In this document: in pieces, positions 17,946-26,659 of the stretch | Layout of the letters: each line of letters begins with the position of its first letter | Numbering within the stretch: position 1 is the stretch's first letter | NCBI RefSeq assembly: GCF_021117275.1 | Contig: NZ_CP088245.1 | Span: 1,153,501-1,217,500 of the forward strand | Direction: 5' to 3' | Source: Metabacillus sp. B2-18 | Lineage (GTDB): Bacteria; Bacillota; Bacilli; Bacillales; Bacillaceae | DNA: 64,000 nucleotides | The notes under the pieces: generated by a model | Database searches by the model: none | What the model was told of the DNA's origin: nothing | What the model saw: only the letters and a program-made list of their open reading frames with translations | Program-made: the position numbers and the translations under genes

Positions 17946-18566
17946 GTGGAATCGTCTAGCTGGATGGGAGGCTTGTTACGAGCTTGTGATTGGATTAGTA
18001 AGTTAGCGTATCTTAATTTACTTTGGTTGGGCTTTACAGTAGTTGGATTTGGTGTTTTTGGTTTTGCACCTGCGACCGTGGCTATGTTCACAATTTTACG
18101 TAAGTGGATAATGGGGGAAAGTAGTCACGCAATCTTTCCTTTATTTTTGTCAGTTTACAAAAGTGAATTTAAGAAGGCGAATATATTATGGAGTTGCCTT
18201 TTAGTTTCAGCCTTATTTATGTATGTTGATTTGGTGTTAATTAACTCAATGCAGGGAATTTTACATTATATGTTTTTGACTTTCTTTGTTATAGCTTTCA
18301 TTACAATGCTAATGATCACAATGTATATATTTCCAGTTTATGTTCATTTCAAAGGTTCGGTCCTTCACTACTTTAAATCTGCTATCCTACTAGGTGCTTC
18401 GTTTCCAGGTCGAACTATTTTAATGATGCTATCAGTAGGAACTGGGGGTTTCGTTAGTATACTTTTTCCTGGTGTTGGTATTTTGTTTTTTGGAAGTGGA
18501 ATTAGCTTTGCATTAATGTACTTCTCTTTTTCAATTTTTAAGACGAAGCTAGAAAATACAAAATAG
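17946..18566 (+). CDS. yesL: YesL-like DUF624 membrane protein
   Basis: 206 residues from a GTG start after ATGGAGGAG. Opens with WMGGLLRACDWISKLAYLNLLWLGFTVVGFGVFGFAPATVAMF, the DUF624 signature: one long hydrophobic segment and a conserved GxFGxxPATxAMF turn. Four or five membrane segments in all. YesL-type proteins sit beside sugar-importing ABC permeases and YesM/YesN pairs in Bacillus, but their role is unknown. A paralogue lies at 59171 in the same kind of locus, so a helper role for these transporters is plausible. Confidence 0.85.
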   Translation: MESSSWMGGLLRACDWISKLAYLNLLWLGFTVVGFGVFGFAPATVAMFTILRKWIMGESSHAIFPLFLSVYKSEFKKANILWSCLLVSALFMYVDLVLINSMQGILHYMFLTFFVIAFITMLMITMYIFPVYVHFKGSVLHYFKSAILLGASFPGRTILMMLSVGTGGFVSILFPGVGILFFGSGISFALMYFSFSIFKTKLENTK

Positions 18567-18674
18567 TTTAAGTTAGAAAGTAAAAATTATTATAACTTTC
18601 ATCAAAATACTGTTAAGTAATTGAAATTTTTCTTCCTTATAATAAATGTATATTACAAAGAGAGGTGATACCCG

Positions 18675-19613
18675 ATGAGTACAAAAACAGAAGTATCAAC
18701 ATCCTCAGATGTTTCGCTAAGTAAGAAAAGAGGATCAGTTAAAAGAACGGAAAGTTTAGCAGGGTTTTTATTTGTATCACCAATGCTAATCGGTGTTTCG
18801 ATTTTAGTGTTACTGCCAATTTTTGCGACTTTTATTCTTAGTTTTGCAGATTGGAAGTTTATTCAAAGTATTGATCAGTTAAAGTGGGTAGGCTTTAATA
18901 ACTTTATAGATTTGATGGACGATAAGGTTTTTTTAAAGTCTCTATTAAATAATGCACTCTTCATCTTTACTGTCCCTATTTGTATGGCATTTTCATTATT
19001 ATTAGCTGTGGTTATTGATAAAAGCGTTTACATGAAGAGTTATTTTAAAGTCGCATTTTTCATGCCATATATTTCAAGTGTTGTAGCTATTGCGGTTGTC
19101 TGGCAGGTGTTATTCCATCCTTCTGCAGGACCGATTAACCAAACATTGATGGCAATAGGAATTACCGATCCACCAAAGTGGATTGCCGATCCAAATTTTG
19201 CATTAATTTCGGTTATGTTAATTCAGATTTGGATATCAATTGGCTTTAACTTGATTATCTATATTGCAGGCTTACAATCGATTCCACAAGAACTATACGA
19301 AGCAGCTGATATGGATGGAGCAAATTCTTGGGTGAAATTCCGTCATATCACGTTTCCGATGGTATCACCAACATCCTTTTTCTTATTAATTACAGGTATT
19401 ATTTCGACGTTTAAAGTATTTGACCTGATCGCTGTATTAACAAAAGGTGGTCCTCTACATTCAACAAGTATGCTTGTATGGCACTTATATGATACAGCTT
19501 TTGTTAATCTAGATATAGGTTATTCCTCAGCAATTGCTGTGATATTATTTTTGATTGTTTTCTTAATTACAATCTTTCAATGGATTGGTCAGAAAAAATG
19601 GGTTAATTACTAA
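18675..19613 (+). CDS. Carbohydrate ABC transporter permease (MalF/LplB type)
   Basis: 312 residues with a hydrophilic N-terminus and six membrane segments. The EAA loop, EAADMDGANSWVKFRHITFPM, contacts the ATPase. First permease of a binding-protein-dependent importer; its partner starts 12 bases after its stop behind AAAGGGGGG. It belongs to the CUT1 class that imports oligosaccharides. No ATPase gene is present in the operon, so it must use a shared ATPase such as MsmX encoded elsewhere (inference from B. subtilis). Confidence 0.92.
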   Translation: MSTKTEVSTSSDVSLSKKRGSVKRTESLAGFLFVSPMLIGVSILVLLPIFATFILSFADWKFIQSIDQLKWVGFNNFIDLMDDKVFLKSLLNNALFIFTVPICMAFSLLLAVVIDKSVYMKSYFKVAFFMPYISSVVAIAVVWQVLFHPSAGPINQTLMAIGITDPPKWIADPNFALISVMLIQIWISIGFNLIIYIAGLQSIPQELYEAADMDGANSWVKFRHITFPMVSPTSFFLLITGIISTFKVFDLIAVLTKGGPLHSTSMLVWHLYDTAFVNLDIGYSSAIAVILFLIVFLITIFQWIGQKKWVNY

Positions 19614-19625
19614 AGGGGGGATAAT

Positions 19626-20459
19626 ATGAAAAGCCGTTTAAATGTTCAAAAAGTAATCATCACCATCATCATATTCATCGTTAGTATCATGTTTTTACTG
19701 CCGTTTGTTTGGATGCTTTCAACCTCGTTTAAGATAGAAGCAGATGTATTTAAGTTTCCGATTCAATGGATACCAGAAAGATGGAATGGCTTTAATAACT
19801 ACGAACAAGTATGGTTTGGTGAATTTCCGTTTTATCTTTATTATTGGAACTCTATTAAAGTAGCTGTTCTCACAACACTTGTATCATGTACGGTTTCAGC
19901 TTTAGCAGCTTATGGATTTTCTAAAGTTGATTTTCCTGCTGGGAAATGGTTATTTCTTATTGTATTAGCGACTTACATGGTTCCACCTCAAGCAAGCTTG
20001 GTGCCACAATTTATTTTATATCGAAATATAGGGTTGTTTGATAGCCATTTAGGGCTTATATTGTTAGGAAGCTTTAGTGTTCTAGGAACGTTTATGTTAC
20101 GTCAATTTTTTATGGGAATTCATAATGAATATATAGATGCAGCGAAAATAGATGGCGCAGGTCATTGGCGAATTTTCTGGTCTATTGCTTTACCAATTGT
20201 CCGTCCCGCAGTTGCTACTTATGCGATCTTAAGATTCATATGGACCTGGAATGATTACCAAAATCCATTAATTTTTCTACGTACAGATGCCTTATACACG
20301 ATTCAATTGGCAATGCAAAAGTTTACGACAATTAATGGAGAATTTTATTCTCTTATCATGGCTGCAGCTGTATCGGCAATTCTACCATTATTAATCGTAT
20401 TTATTATTGGTCAAAAGCAAGTTATTGAAGGTATTGCACTTGGTGGGGTAAAAGGATAA
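19626..20459 (+). CDS. Carbohydrate ABC transporter permease (MalG type)
   Basis: 277 residues, six membrane segments. EAA loop YIDAAKIDGAGHWRIFWSIALP and the MalG-type ending VIEGIALGGVKG. Second permease of the CUT1 importer, translated in tandem with the preceding gene. The next gene, the binding protein, has its own promoter about 70 bases upstream of its start, a common way to make more binding protein than membrane subunits. Confidence 0.92.
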   Translation: MKSRLNVQKVIITIIIFIVSIMFLLPFVWMLSTSFKIEADVFKFPIQWIPERWNGFNNYEQVWFGEFPFYLYYWNSIKVAVLTTLVSCTVSALAAYGFSKVDFPAGKWLFLIVLATYMVPPQASLVPQFILYRNIGLFDSHLGLILLGSFSVLGTFMLRQFFMGIHNEYIDAAKIDGAGHWRIFWSIALPIVRPAVATYAILRFIWTWNDYQNPLIFLRTDALYTIQLAMQKFTTINGEFYSLIMAAAVSAILPLLIVFIIGQKQVIEGIALGGVKG

Positions 20460-20525
20460 TCAACATAAAAGTCAAATTATTCTTAATAGTAGTAAAATTA
20501 TTTACATTTGATGATGAGTACCCTT

Positions 20526-20575
20526 TGCTATAATTCGTGTTGTAAGGGCTTTTCAATAAAATGAAAGCGATTAAT
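20526..20575 (+). promoter_or_regulatory. Extended -10 promoter and cre-like site of the binding-protein gene
   Basis: TGCTATAAT at 20526-20534 is an extended -10, with TTGATG 15 bases upstream of the hexamer. ATGAAAGCGATTAAT at 20561-20575 matches cre except at the conserved C near the 3' end. Its position downstream of the transcription start would suit CcpA repression. Confidence 0.5.
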
Positions 20576-20597
20576 AAATGAATAAGGGGGATGTAAG

Positions 20598-21965
20598 ATG
20601 AAGAAAAAGTTTTGGTCAACAGTGTTTGCATCTACAATGCTTGTTGGTGCCTTAGCAGGCTGTTCTGGTGGTGGGGGAGAAAGTGCTTCTGGATCGGAAG
20701 AAGAAAAAGATACAAATACATCCGAAGAAGCAGTTACAATCAAATTTCATACTCACGGTAATGAAACTAGCTACAATTGGGAGAAAACAATTTCTGCTTT
20801 TGAAGAGGAGTATCCTAATATTGACGTTGATTTAGTTATTCTTAGTGAAAAAGGTGACACTCAAGAAGCAACGCAAAAGCTTGATTTAGCTGCTGCATCT
20901 GGTGAACAGCTGGATGTTCTTATGTTTAGTGATCCAGCAAGCTATGCCCAGCGTGTTGCTTTAGGGATGGTAGCACCGATAGATGAGTTTATTGAAGAAG
21001 AAGGATATACATTAAGTGAAGATTATAAAGTTGACACCAAAATTGACGATAGCTACTATGCTTTACCAGGTAAATTTAATCCATGGTATGTTCTAATGAA
21101 TAAAAATCATTTAGATGAAGCAGGTTTAGAAGTACCAACGGATTGGACTTGGGATGAGTATATGGAATATGCGAAAAAGCTAACAACTGATGATCATTAT
21201 GGAACATATTTCCATGGTCCACAGGGTGGTGGCTGGATGGAATTTATGAAATTAGCTCTTGCTAGTGAAGAAGATAATACAGAGTTCGTTAAAGCTGACG
21301 GAACATCAAACTTTGATAGTCCTTTATTCAAGAAAACGTTAGAAATGCGTGCTCAAATGGAATTAGAAGATAAGTCATCAGTTCCTTATACAGATATTAT
21401 CTCTCAAAAGCTTCATTATCGTAATCAATTCTTTGGTCAAGATGCAAGCACGATTTTAATTGGAAGCTGGATGAATACAGAGCTTGGTGGAACAGATCAA
21501 TTCCCACTTGATTTTAATGTAGCTGTAGCACCTTATCCGAAAAATGAATCAGGAGATGAAGGCGGCTATACACCTGTTACAACTGACTTTATGTCTGTTG
21601 CTGCAAATTCAGAGCTCAAAAAAGAAGCATATACATTTATTCGCTGGTATACAACTGAAGGACAACTTGTACAAGGAAAAAATGTTCCTTCATGGAACGG
21701 TGTAAGTGATGATGAGCTAGGCTCTATAATCGATGGAATTTTAGCTGGTACAGCAACACCGGATAAGGTAGATCGTGATTCACTTGTTAGCGTTCTGAAA
21801 AATGCTAAATCATCTAAAATCATTCCGCCTGTAGCTTATCAAGCAGAGCTATATAAGGTGGTTAATGAAGAATATGAAAAACTAATTCTAGGTGAACAAG
21901 ATATTGATGCAACATTAAAAGCAACGCAAGAACGTGCACAAGAAATAATCGACAATAATCAATAG
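20598..21965 (+). CDS. Extracellular solute-binding lipoprotein (oligosaccharide)
   Basis: 455 residues. Lipoprotein signal MKKKFWSTVFASTMLVGALAGC with lipobox LAGC at Cys22, then a Gly/Ser/Glu linker. The mature part is a family 1 sugar-binding protein: TIKFHTHGNE, FEEEYPNIDVDLV and WTWDEYMEYAKKLT are the usual landmarks. It captures oligosaccharides outside the membrane and hands them to the two preceding permeases. Neighbouring GH88, DUF2264 and heparinase II/III enzymes point to a uronic-acid-containing oligosaccharide. Confidence 0.9.
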   Translation: MKKKFWSTVFASTMLVGALAGCSGGGGESASGSEEEKDTNTSEEAVTIKFHTHGNETSYNWEKTISAFEEEYPNIDVDLVILSEKGDTQEATQKLDLAAASGEQLDVLMFSDPASYAQRVALGMVAPIDEFIEEEGYTLSEDYKVDTKIDDSYYALPGKFNPWYVLMNKNHLDEAGLEVPTDWTWDEYMEYAKKLTTDDHYGTYFHGPQGGGWMEFMKLALASEEDNTEFVKADGTSNFDSPLFKKTLEMRAQMELEDKSSVPYTDIISQKLHYRNQFFGQDASTILIGSWMNTELGGTDQFPLDFNVAVAPYPKNESGDEGGYTPVTTDFMSVAANSELKKEAYTFIRWYTTEGQLVQGKNVPSWNGVSDDELGSIIDGILAGTATPDKVDRDSLVSVLKNAKSSKIIPPVAYQAELYKVVNEEYEKLILGEQDIDATLKATQERAQEIIDNNQ

Positions 21966-21985
21966 TCGTTTGATAAAATAATATT

Positions 21986-22026
21986 TAGGGGCGTAAAAGC
22001 CGTTTCCGCCCTCAAACTTTTTCTTA
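21986..22026 (+). terminator. Imperfect hairpin between binding protein and sensor kinase genes
   Basis: AGGGGCG and CGCCCT can pair across a 13-base loop, followed by CAAACTTTTTCTT. It could partly terminate transcription so that less kinase than binding protein is made. Confidence 0.45.
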
Positions 22027-22042
22027 ATGAGGAGGATTGGTT

Positions 22043-23857
22043 ATGTGGAATCGGATACAGCAAAAGCTGACGCCCCATTCTTTTCGTTATAAAGTCATTT
22101 TAACTTCCATTATTTGCATCGTGATTCCTGCTATTATAACGTTGTTTATCTACAGTTATTTAACAAAAGATGCCATGAAGGAGCAAGCATTATCAAATGC
22201 AAATAGAGAACTTATCTTAGCCAGTGAATATGTAACAAAATTACTTGATGATATGCTGTATGTTGCTAATTTTGTTCAAATAGATTCAGAGATTAACAGC
22301 ATATTAAAAAAACATGCTAAAGAAGATAAAAACCAAGTTGTACAACAAAATGAATACTACGAAAATTATATGGAATACAGCAAAGTGGCAAAAACAATTG
22401 AAAACATTACATTGCTTGGTGAGAAGTCATATGTAACCATTCTCCTGAAAAACGGAAAACATTACACCAATTACTCTTTGAGTGAATATAATCCTGAACA
22501 GCTCTTCCAAGAACCATGGTTCAAAGAACTAGATGGAGTTTTTGGGTATGAAGCTGTGTGGATCGGTAGTCAGCCAACAGTATTTCAATCTGAACAAAAA
22601 TCGAACCCCTATCAAATATCTGTCGCAAGAACGCTAAGAGATTCAAATCTAAAAATTTACGGATATGTAGTCGTGACAATCATGGAAAACAAAGTAAAAC
22701 AAGCATTTGAGAGCATGCCTGGTAAAGAAGAAATGATGTTAGTTGATTCTTCTAATAAGATATTATCACATGCTGATAATGGAAAAATTGGAACATCATT
22801 TCCTTATCTAGAGCAAGTGAAAAAGAAAGACTTCTCAAATATAATAACGTTTTCAAATCAAGATTACCTCTACGCAGACCACAAGATTTCTTATACAGGA
22901 TGGAAATTAGTATCAATAAATCCATATAAACAAGCAACCTTTAAAATTAACTCGATTTTTAATAAAGTTTTTTTGGCTCAATTGATCTCATTTATTATCT
23001 TTTTTCTTCTATTAACTTATGTTATTCAAACCATTACAAAACCACTTGTTCACTTAGGCGATGTCGCATCATCTGTACAAAGTGGAAATTTAAATGTTCG
23101 TTCACATATTCACAGCAAAGACGAAATAGGAAGACTTTCAACTTCGTTTGATTCAATGCTTGATCGAATTAATGAAATGATTCGAGAAATCACTGAAACT
23201 CAAGTAAGAAAACGAAGAGCAGAATTTGCTATGTTACAGGCTCAAATTAATCCACATTTTCTATTTAATGTCTTAAATTCTATTCGGATGAAAGTCATGA
23301 AAAAAGGTGATTATGAAAGTGCTGAAATGATTAGCTCTTTATCTAAGCTATTGCGAATGACTATTGATAAAGATAAGGGAATGATATCGTTTAAAGAAGA
23401 GGTAGACATTGTTAAAGATTATGTCACTTTAATGAATATGCGCCAAAAAGAAGCGGTGAAATTTGAAATTAGTGTTTCAGCAGCTGCTTATTTGGAAGCG
23501 ATACCAAGATTCATTCTACAACCTATTATTGAAAATTCCATTATACATGGACTAAACCAAAGTGCCGGGGAAATTTTGTTACATGCTTATGTTAAAGGAA
23601 ATGATTTTTTAATTACGATTGAGGACAATGGTGAAGGTATGGATGAAGAGTCATTAAAAAACCTTCGAAATAAGCTTCGTCTAAATTCGGATTCAATAAC
23701 TGTGCAAAACAAGAGTGGTTTCTCAAGTCTTGGAATCTCAAATGTATATGAACGGATGAGAATGACATTCGGTGATACTTTTCATATGGAAATTGATAGC
23801 GAAAAAGGAAAGGGAACAAAGGTAGTGATGTCTGTTTCTAGAGGGGGGAGAAGATAG
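22043..23857 (+). CDS. yesM: YesM-family sensor histidine kinase
   Basis: 604 residues from the ATG after GAGGAGG; an in-frame TTG lies 6 bases upstream. One membrane segment near 20-40, a dCache-like extracellular part to about 300, a second segment near 310-330, then HAMP. The phospho-acceptor is the His in AQINPHFLFNVLNSI, the His_kinase motif of LytS/YesM proteins. The HATPase domain has IIENSIIHGL (N box) and IEDNGEGMDEES. It overlaps the next gene by one base. Presumably senses extracellular oligosaccharide or the loaded binding protein (inference). Confidence 0.92.
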   Translation: MWNRIQQKLTPHSFRYKVILTSIICIVIPAIITLFIYSYLTKDAMKEQALSNANRELILASEYVTKLLDDMLYVANFVQIDSEINSILKKHAKEDKNQVVQQNEYYENYMEYSKVAKTIENITLLGEKSYVTILLKNGKHYTNYSLSEYNPEQLFQEPWFKELDGVFGYEAVWIGSQPTVFQSEQKSNPYQISVARTLRDSNLKIYGYVVVTIMENKVKQAFESMPGKEEMMLVDSSNKILSHADNGKIGTSFPYLEQVKKKDFSNIITFSNQDYLYADHKISYTGWKLVSINPYKQATFKINSIFNKVFLAQLISFIIFFLLLTYVIQTITKPLVHLGDVASSVQSGNLNVRSHIHSKDEIGRLSTSFDSMLDRINEMIREITETQVRKRRAEFAMLQAQINPHFLFNVLNSIRMKVMKKGDYESAEMISSLSKLLRMTIDKDKGMISFKEEVDIVKDYVTLMNMRQKEAVKFEISVSAAAYLEAIPRFILQPIIENSIIHGLNQSAGEILLHAYVKGNDFLITIEDNGEGMDEESLKNLRNKLRLNSDSITVQNKSGFSSLGISNVYERMRMTFGDTFHMEIDSEKGKGTKVVMSVSRGGRR

Positions 23858-25476
23858 TGTATAAAGTAATGCTAGTAGATGACGACTATCCTGTTTTGGA
23901 GCTATTATCTGAAATAATCGATTGGGAACAGTTAGGGTTAACACTTCAAAGTACTCATGAAAATGGAGCGAATGCACTCCAGCATGCCTTAAATGAAATG
24001 CCGGATATCCTAATTACCGATATTGGGATGCCAAAAATGAATGGAATAGAGTTAACACAAAAATTAAAGGAATTAAACCCTAATATAAAAGTGTGTATGT
24101 TAACTTGCCACAACGAGTTTGAATATGCACATAAAGCATTAAAACTAAATGTTCAGGATTATCTTCTAAAAGATACACTTAACCCAAAAGATTTAGATGT
24201 CTTATTAGACAAAATAAAAAAAAATCTTGATGAAGAAAACAGTAAAAAACGAAAAGAATCTCAATTAGAAAATATAGTAGAAAGAAATCGTGAGTCTATG
24301 AAACGTGATTTTCTGCGGAAATCAATCTATCAACAAATTTATAACCATAAAGATTGGTATGATGAAGCATATTCTCTTGGGTTAAATTTGAAAAGCTCTA
24401 CTTACATTCCTGTACTATGTTTTGTTCAAGAATATCAAGCAGCTAAAGAGTCTTTTCAATCAGAAGACACATTAGTGTTTTCTATTCAAAATGTTATAGG
24501 TGAAGTACTTAATCATCATGATGATGGAGCGATTCACTTTACATTAGGAAGCAAAGAATCGTTCCTATTTTTCTCCTATCATTCAACCTTAAAAGCAGAC
24601 AGTTATGGAAGAGCGTATGAATGCATAAGAAAGATTCAAAATCATGTTTCTAAAACATTAAATATTTCTCTTTCATTTTTAATTGGTGAATTAATAGATG
24701 ATCAATCATCCTTTCAAATAAAGAGTAAAAGTTTACTAGAAAGTACACAGCAACGTTTTTATATGGAGAAAGCTACAGTCGAAAAAAAGCGTCATGAAGA
24801 AAGCTCAAGAGAAAGTTTATTTGAATGGTATGATGAAGCATCCTTTGAAATAAGGCAGCTAATTATTGCTAAAGATGTTTCAAAAGTAAAGCCGGTAGTC
24901 ACAAAATGGATAGATGTATTCCGAGAAAAACAATATTCCGCAGAAATTGTGAAGGATTGGGTATTGAAGCTTTTACTAGATCTTAAAGTGAAATTGAAGG
25001 CTCTTCAGTTTTTTGGAACGAAATCCTCAGATGAAGTGCTACATGAAGAAATTCTAAGTATTGATTCATTATCTGATTTAAGAATTTGGCTTATCAAGTA
25101 TTTTGAAATGCTTCTTTTGGCGGTTAATGATGTTAGTACCCAATCACGACGTAAGGAAGTAATTGAGGCATGTAAATATGTAGAAGTTCATTTAGAGAAG
25201 AAGATAACACTTGATGAAGTTGCGAATGTTTTGTATTTAAATCCGAGTTATTTTAGTAGACTTTTCAAAAAAGAAGTTGGAGAGACATTTGTAGAGTATG
25301 TAACGAAGGCAAAGATGACGAGGGCAAAGGAATTACTCGAGCAAACTACTGATTCAGTCGGCAAAATTTGTGAAAGACTTGGGTATGATAACCAAAGTTA
25401 CTTTATTAAGGTATTCAAAAACTATGTAGGAACTACGCCTATAGAGTTTAGAGGAGAAAAAAAACAGGCGAACTAA
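23857..25476 (+). CDS. yesN: YesN-type response regulator with AraC output domain
   Basis: 539 residues, GTG start overlapping the kinase stop. Receiver: VDDD near residue 7, phospho-acceptor Asp55 (LITDIGMPKMNG), conserved Thr in LTCHNE, and Lys in LLKDTL, where the usual Pro after Lys is Asp. A long middle region follows, then an AraC-type double helix-turn-helix from about 435 (TLDEVANVLYLNPSYFSRLFKKEVGETF and ICERLGYDNQSYFIKVFKNYVGTTP). It should activate this transport and degradation operon when phosphorylated by the adjacent kinase. Confidence 0.92.
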   Translation: MYKVMLVDDDYPVLELLSEIIDWEQLGLTLQSTHENGANALQHALNEMPDILITDIGMPKMNGIELTQKLKELNPNIKVCMLTCHNEFEYAHKALKLNVQDYLLKDTLNPKDLDVLLDKIKKNLDEENSKKRKESQLENIVERNRESMKRDFLRKSIYQQIYNHKDWYDEAYSLGLNLKSSTYIPVLCFVQEYQAAKESFQSEDTLVFSIQNVIGEVLNHHDDGAIHFTLGSKESFLFFSYHSTLKADSYGRAYECIRKIQNHVSKTLNISLSFLIGELIDDQSSFQIKSKSLLESTQQRFYMEKATVEKKRHEESSRESLFEWYDEASFEIRQLIIAKDVSKVKPVVTKWIDVFREKQYSAEIVKDWVLKLLLDLKVKLKALQFFGTKSSDEVLHEEILSIDSLSDLRIWLIKYFEMLLLAVNDVSTQSRRKEVIEACKYVEVHLEKKITLDEVANVLYLNPSYFSRLFKKEVGETFVEYVTKAKMTRAKELLEQTTDSVGKICERLGYDNQSYFIKVFKNYVGTTPIEFRGEKKQAN

Positions 25477-25495
25477 AATGAGAAAGGGAGATTTG

Positions 25496-26635
25496 ATGGT
25501 TAGTAATCAAACATGGGTAAACGAAGCATGGGAAAAGACTACTATAAAAGTTAAGAGAACAAGTGAGAAAATTGGAGCAAATTTTCCACATGCAAGTGTA
25601 GATGGTTCTTATCAATTAGAAGCACCTTCTTGGTGGACAGCGGGATTTTGGCCTGGACTTCTATGGCTAATGTATCGTGAAACGAAGGAGAACTCTTTTA
25701 AGGAAATAGCTGAACAATGCGAAGAGAAACTGGATAGTGTTATCACAGACTATTATAAGCTTGATCATGATATGGGATTTATGTGGACGTTAACAAGTGT
25801 GGCAAGATATAAGCTTTTAGGTGAAGAAGACTCTAAAAGACGTGCTCTTTTGGTGGCGAACTTATTAATGGGAAGGTTTAACTCTGAAGGTAATTATATT
25901 CGTGCCTGGAATCCGTGGCATGAAGGTGAAGACAATTCGGGGTGGGCGATTATCGATTGTTTAATGAATCTTTCTCTATTATTTTGGGCCTCAGAGGTAA
26001 CGGGAGATCCACGTTATCAGCATGTTGCTAAAAAGCATGGCGAAACAGTTTTGGAAAACTTTATTCGAAAAGATGGTTCCGTTCACCATATCATTCGGTT
26101 TGATCCGGAAACTGGTGAACGAGTTGAAGCAATTGGAGGCCAAGGTTTTTCTAAAGATTCTGCGTGGTCCAGAGGAACTTCGTGGGCTGTATATGGGTTA
26201 ACGTTACTTTATAAACACACACAAGAAGAGAAATATCTTCAAGCTGCTAAAAATGTATCACACTTTTTTATTGCCAATCTACCAGATGATTACGTGCCAT
26301 ATTGGGATTTTAGATTACCAGACAACATAACAAAGCACCGTGATTCATCTGCAGGAGCAATTGCTGCTTGTGGATTACTTCTTTTAAGCAGTTTAGTAGA
26401 CCCTACTGAGCAAAGAATATATAAAGAAGCAGGCACTAACATTTTAAAATCTCTTTTTGAAAATTACGGAGCTTGGGAAGACGTTAATGAAGACGGGCTA
26501 ATCCTTGAAGGAACAAGTCATTATCCTGAAGGAAAAAATATAGATGTTCCACTTATTTATGGCGATTACTACTTTGTTGAAGGGCTTGCAATGTTAAGGG
26601 GACATAAACAGTTATTTTGGTCTGTTGATAAATAA
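25496..26635 (+). CDS. Unsaturated glucuronyl hydrolase, GH88
   Basis: 379 residues from the second ATG, chosen because AAAGGGAG is correctly spaced; an earlier in-frame ATG has none. The sequence follows Bacillus GL1 UGL: WWTAGFWPGLLWLMY, Asp92 in HDMGFMW and Asp154 in WAIIDCLMN correspond to the two catalytic aspartates (Asp88 and Asp149 there). SWSRGTSWAVYGL-type sequence is present as AWSRGTSWAVYGL. No signal peptide, so it acts in the cytoplasm, cleaving the unsaturated uronate from the non-reducing end of imported, lyase-generated oligosaccharides. The product enters KduI. Confidence 0.93.
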   Translation: MVSNQTWVNEAWEKTTIKVKRTSEKIGANFPHASVDGSYQLEAPSWWTAGFWPGLLWLMYRETKENSFKEIAEQCEEKLDSVITDYYKLDHDMGFMWTLTSVARYKLLGEEDSKRRALLVANLLMGRFNSEGNYIRAWNPWHEGEDNSGWAIIDCLMNLSLLFWASEVTGDPRYQHVAKKHGETVLENFIRKDGSVHHIIRFDPETGERVEAIGGQGFSKDSAWSRGTSWAVYGLTLLYKHTQEEKYLQAAKNVSHFFIANLPDDYVPYWDFRLPDNITKHRDSSAGAIAACGLLLLSSLVDPTEQRIYKEAGTNILKSLFENYGAWEDVNEDGLILEGTSHYPEGKNIDVPLIYGDYYFVEGLAMLRGHKQLFWSVDK

Positions 26636-26659
26636 CTTCGAGAGGAAATGAGGGATAAT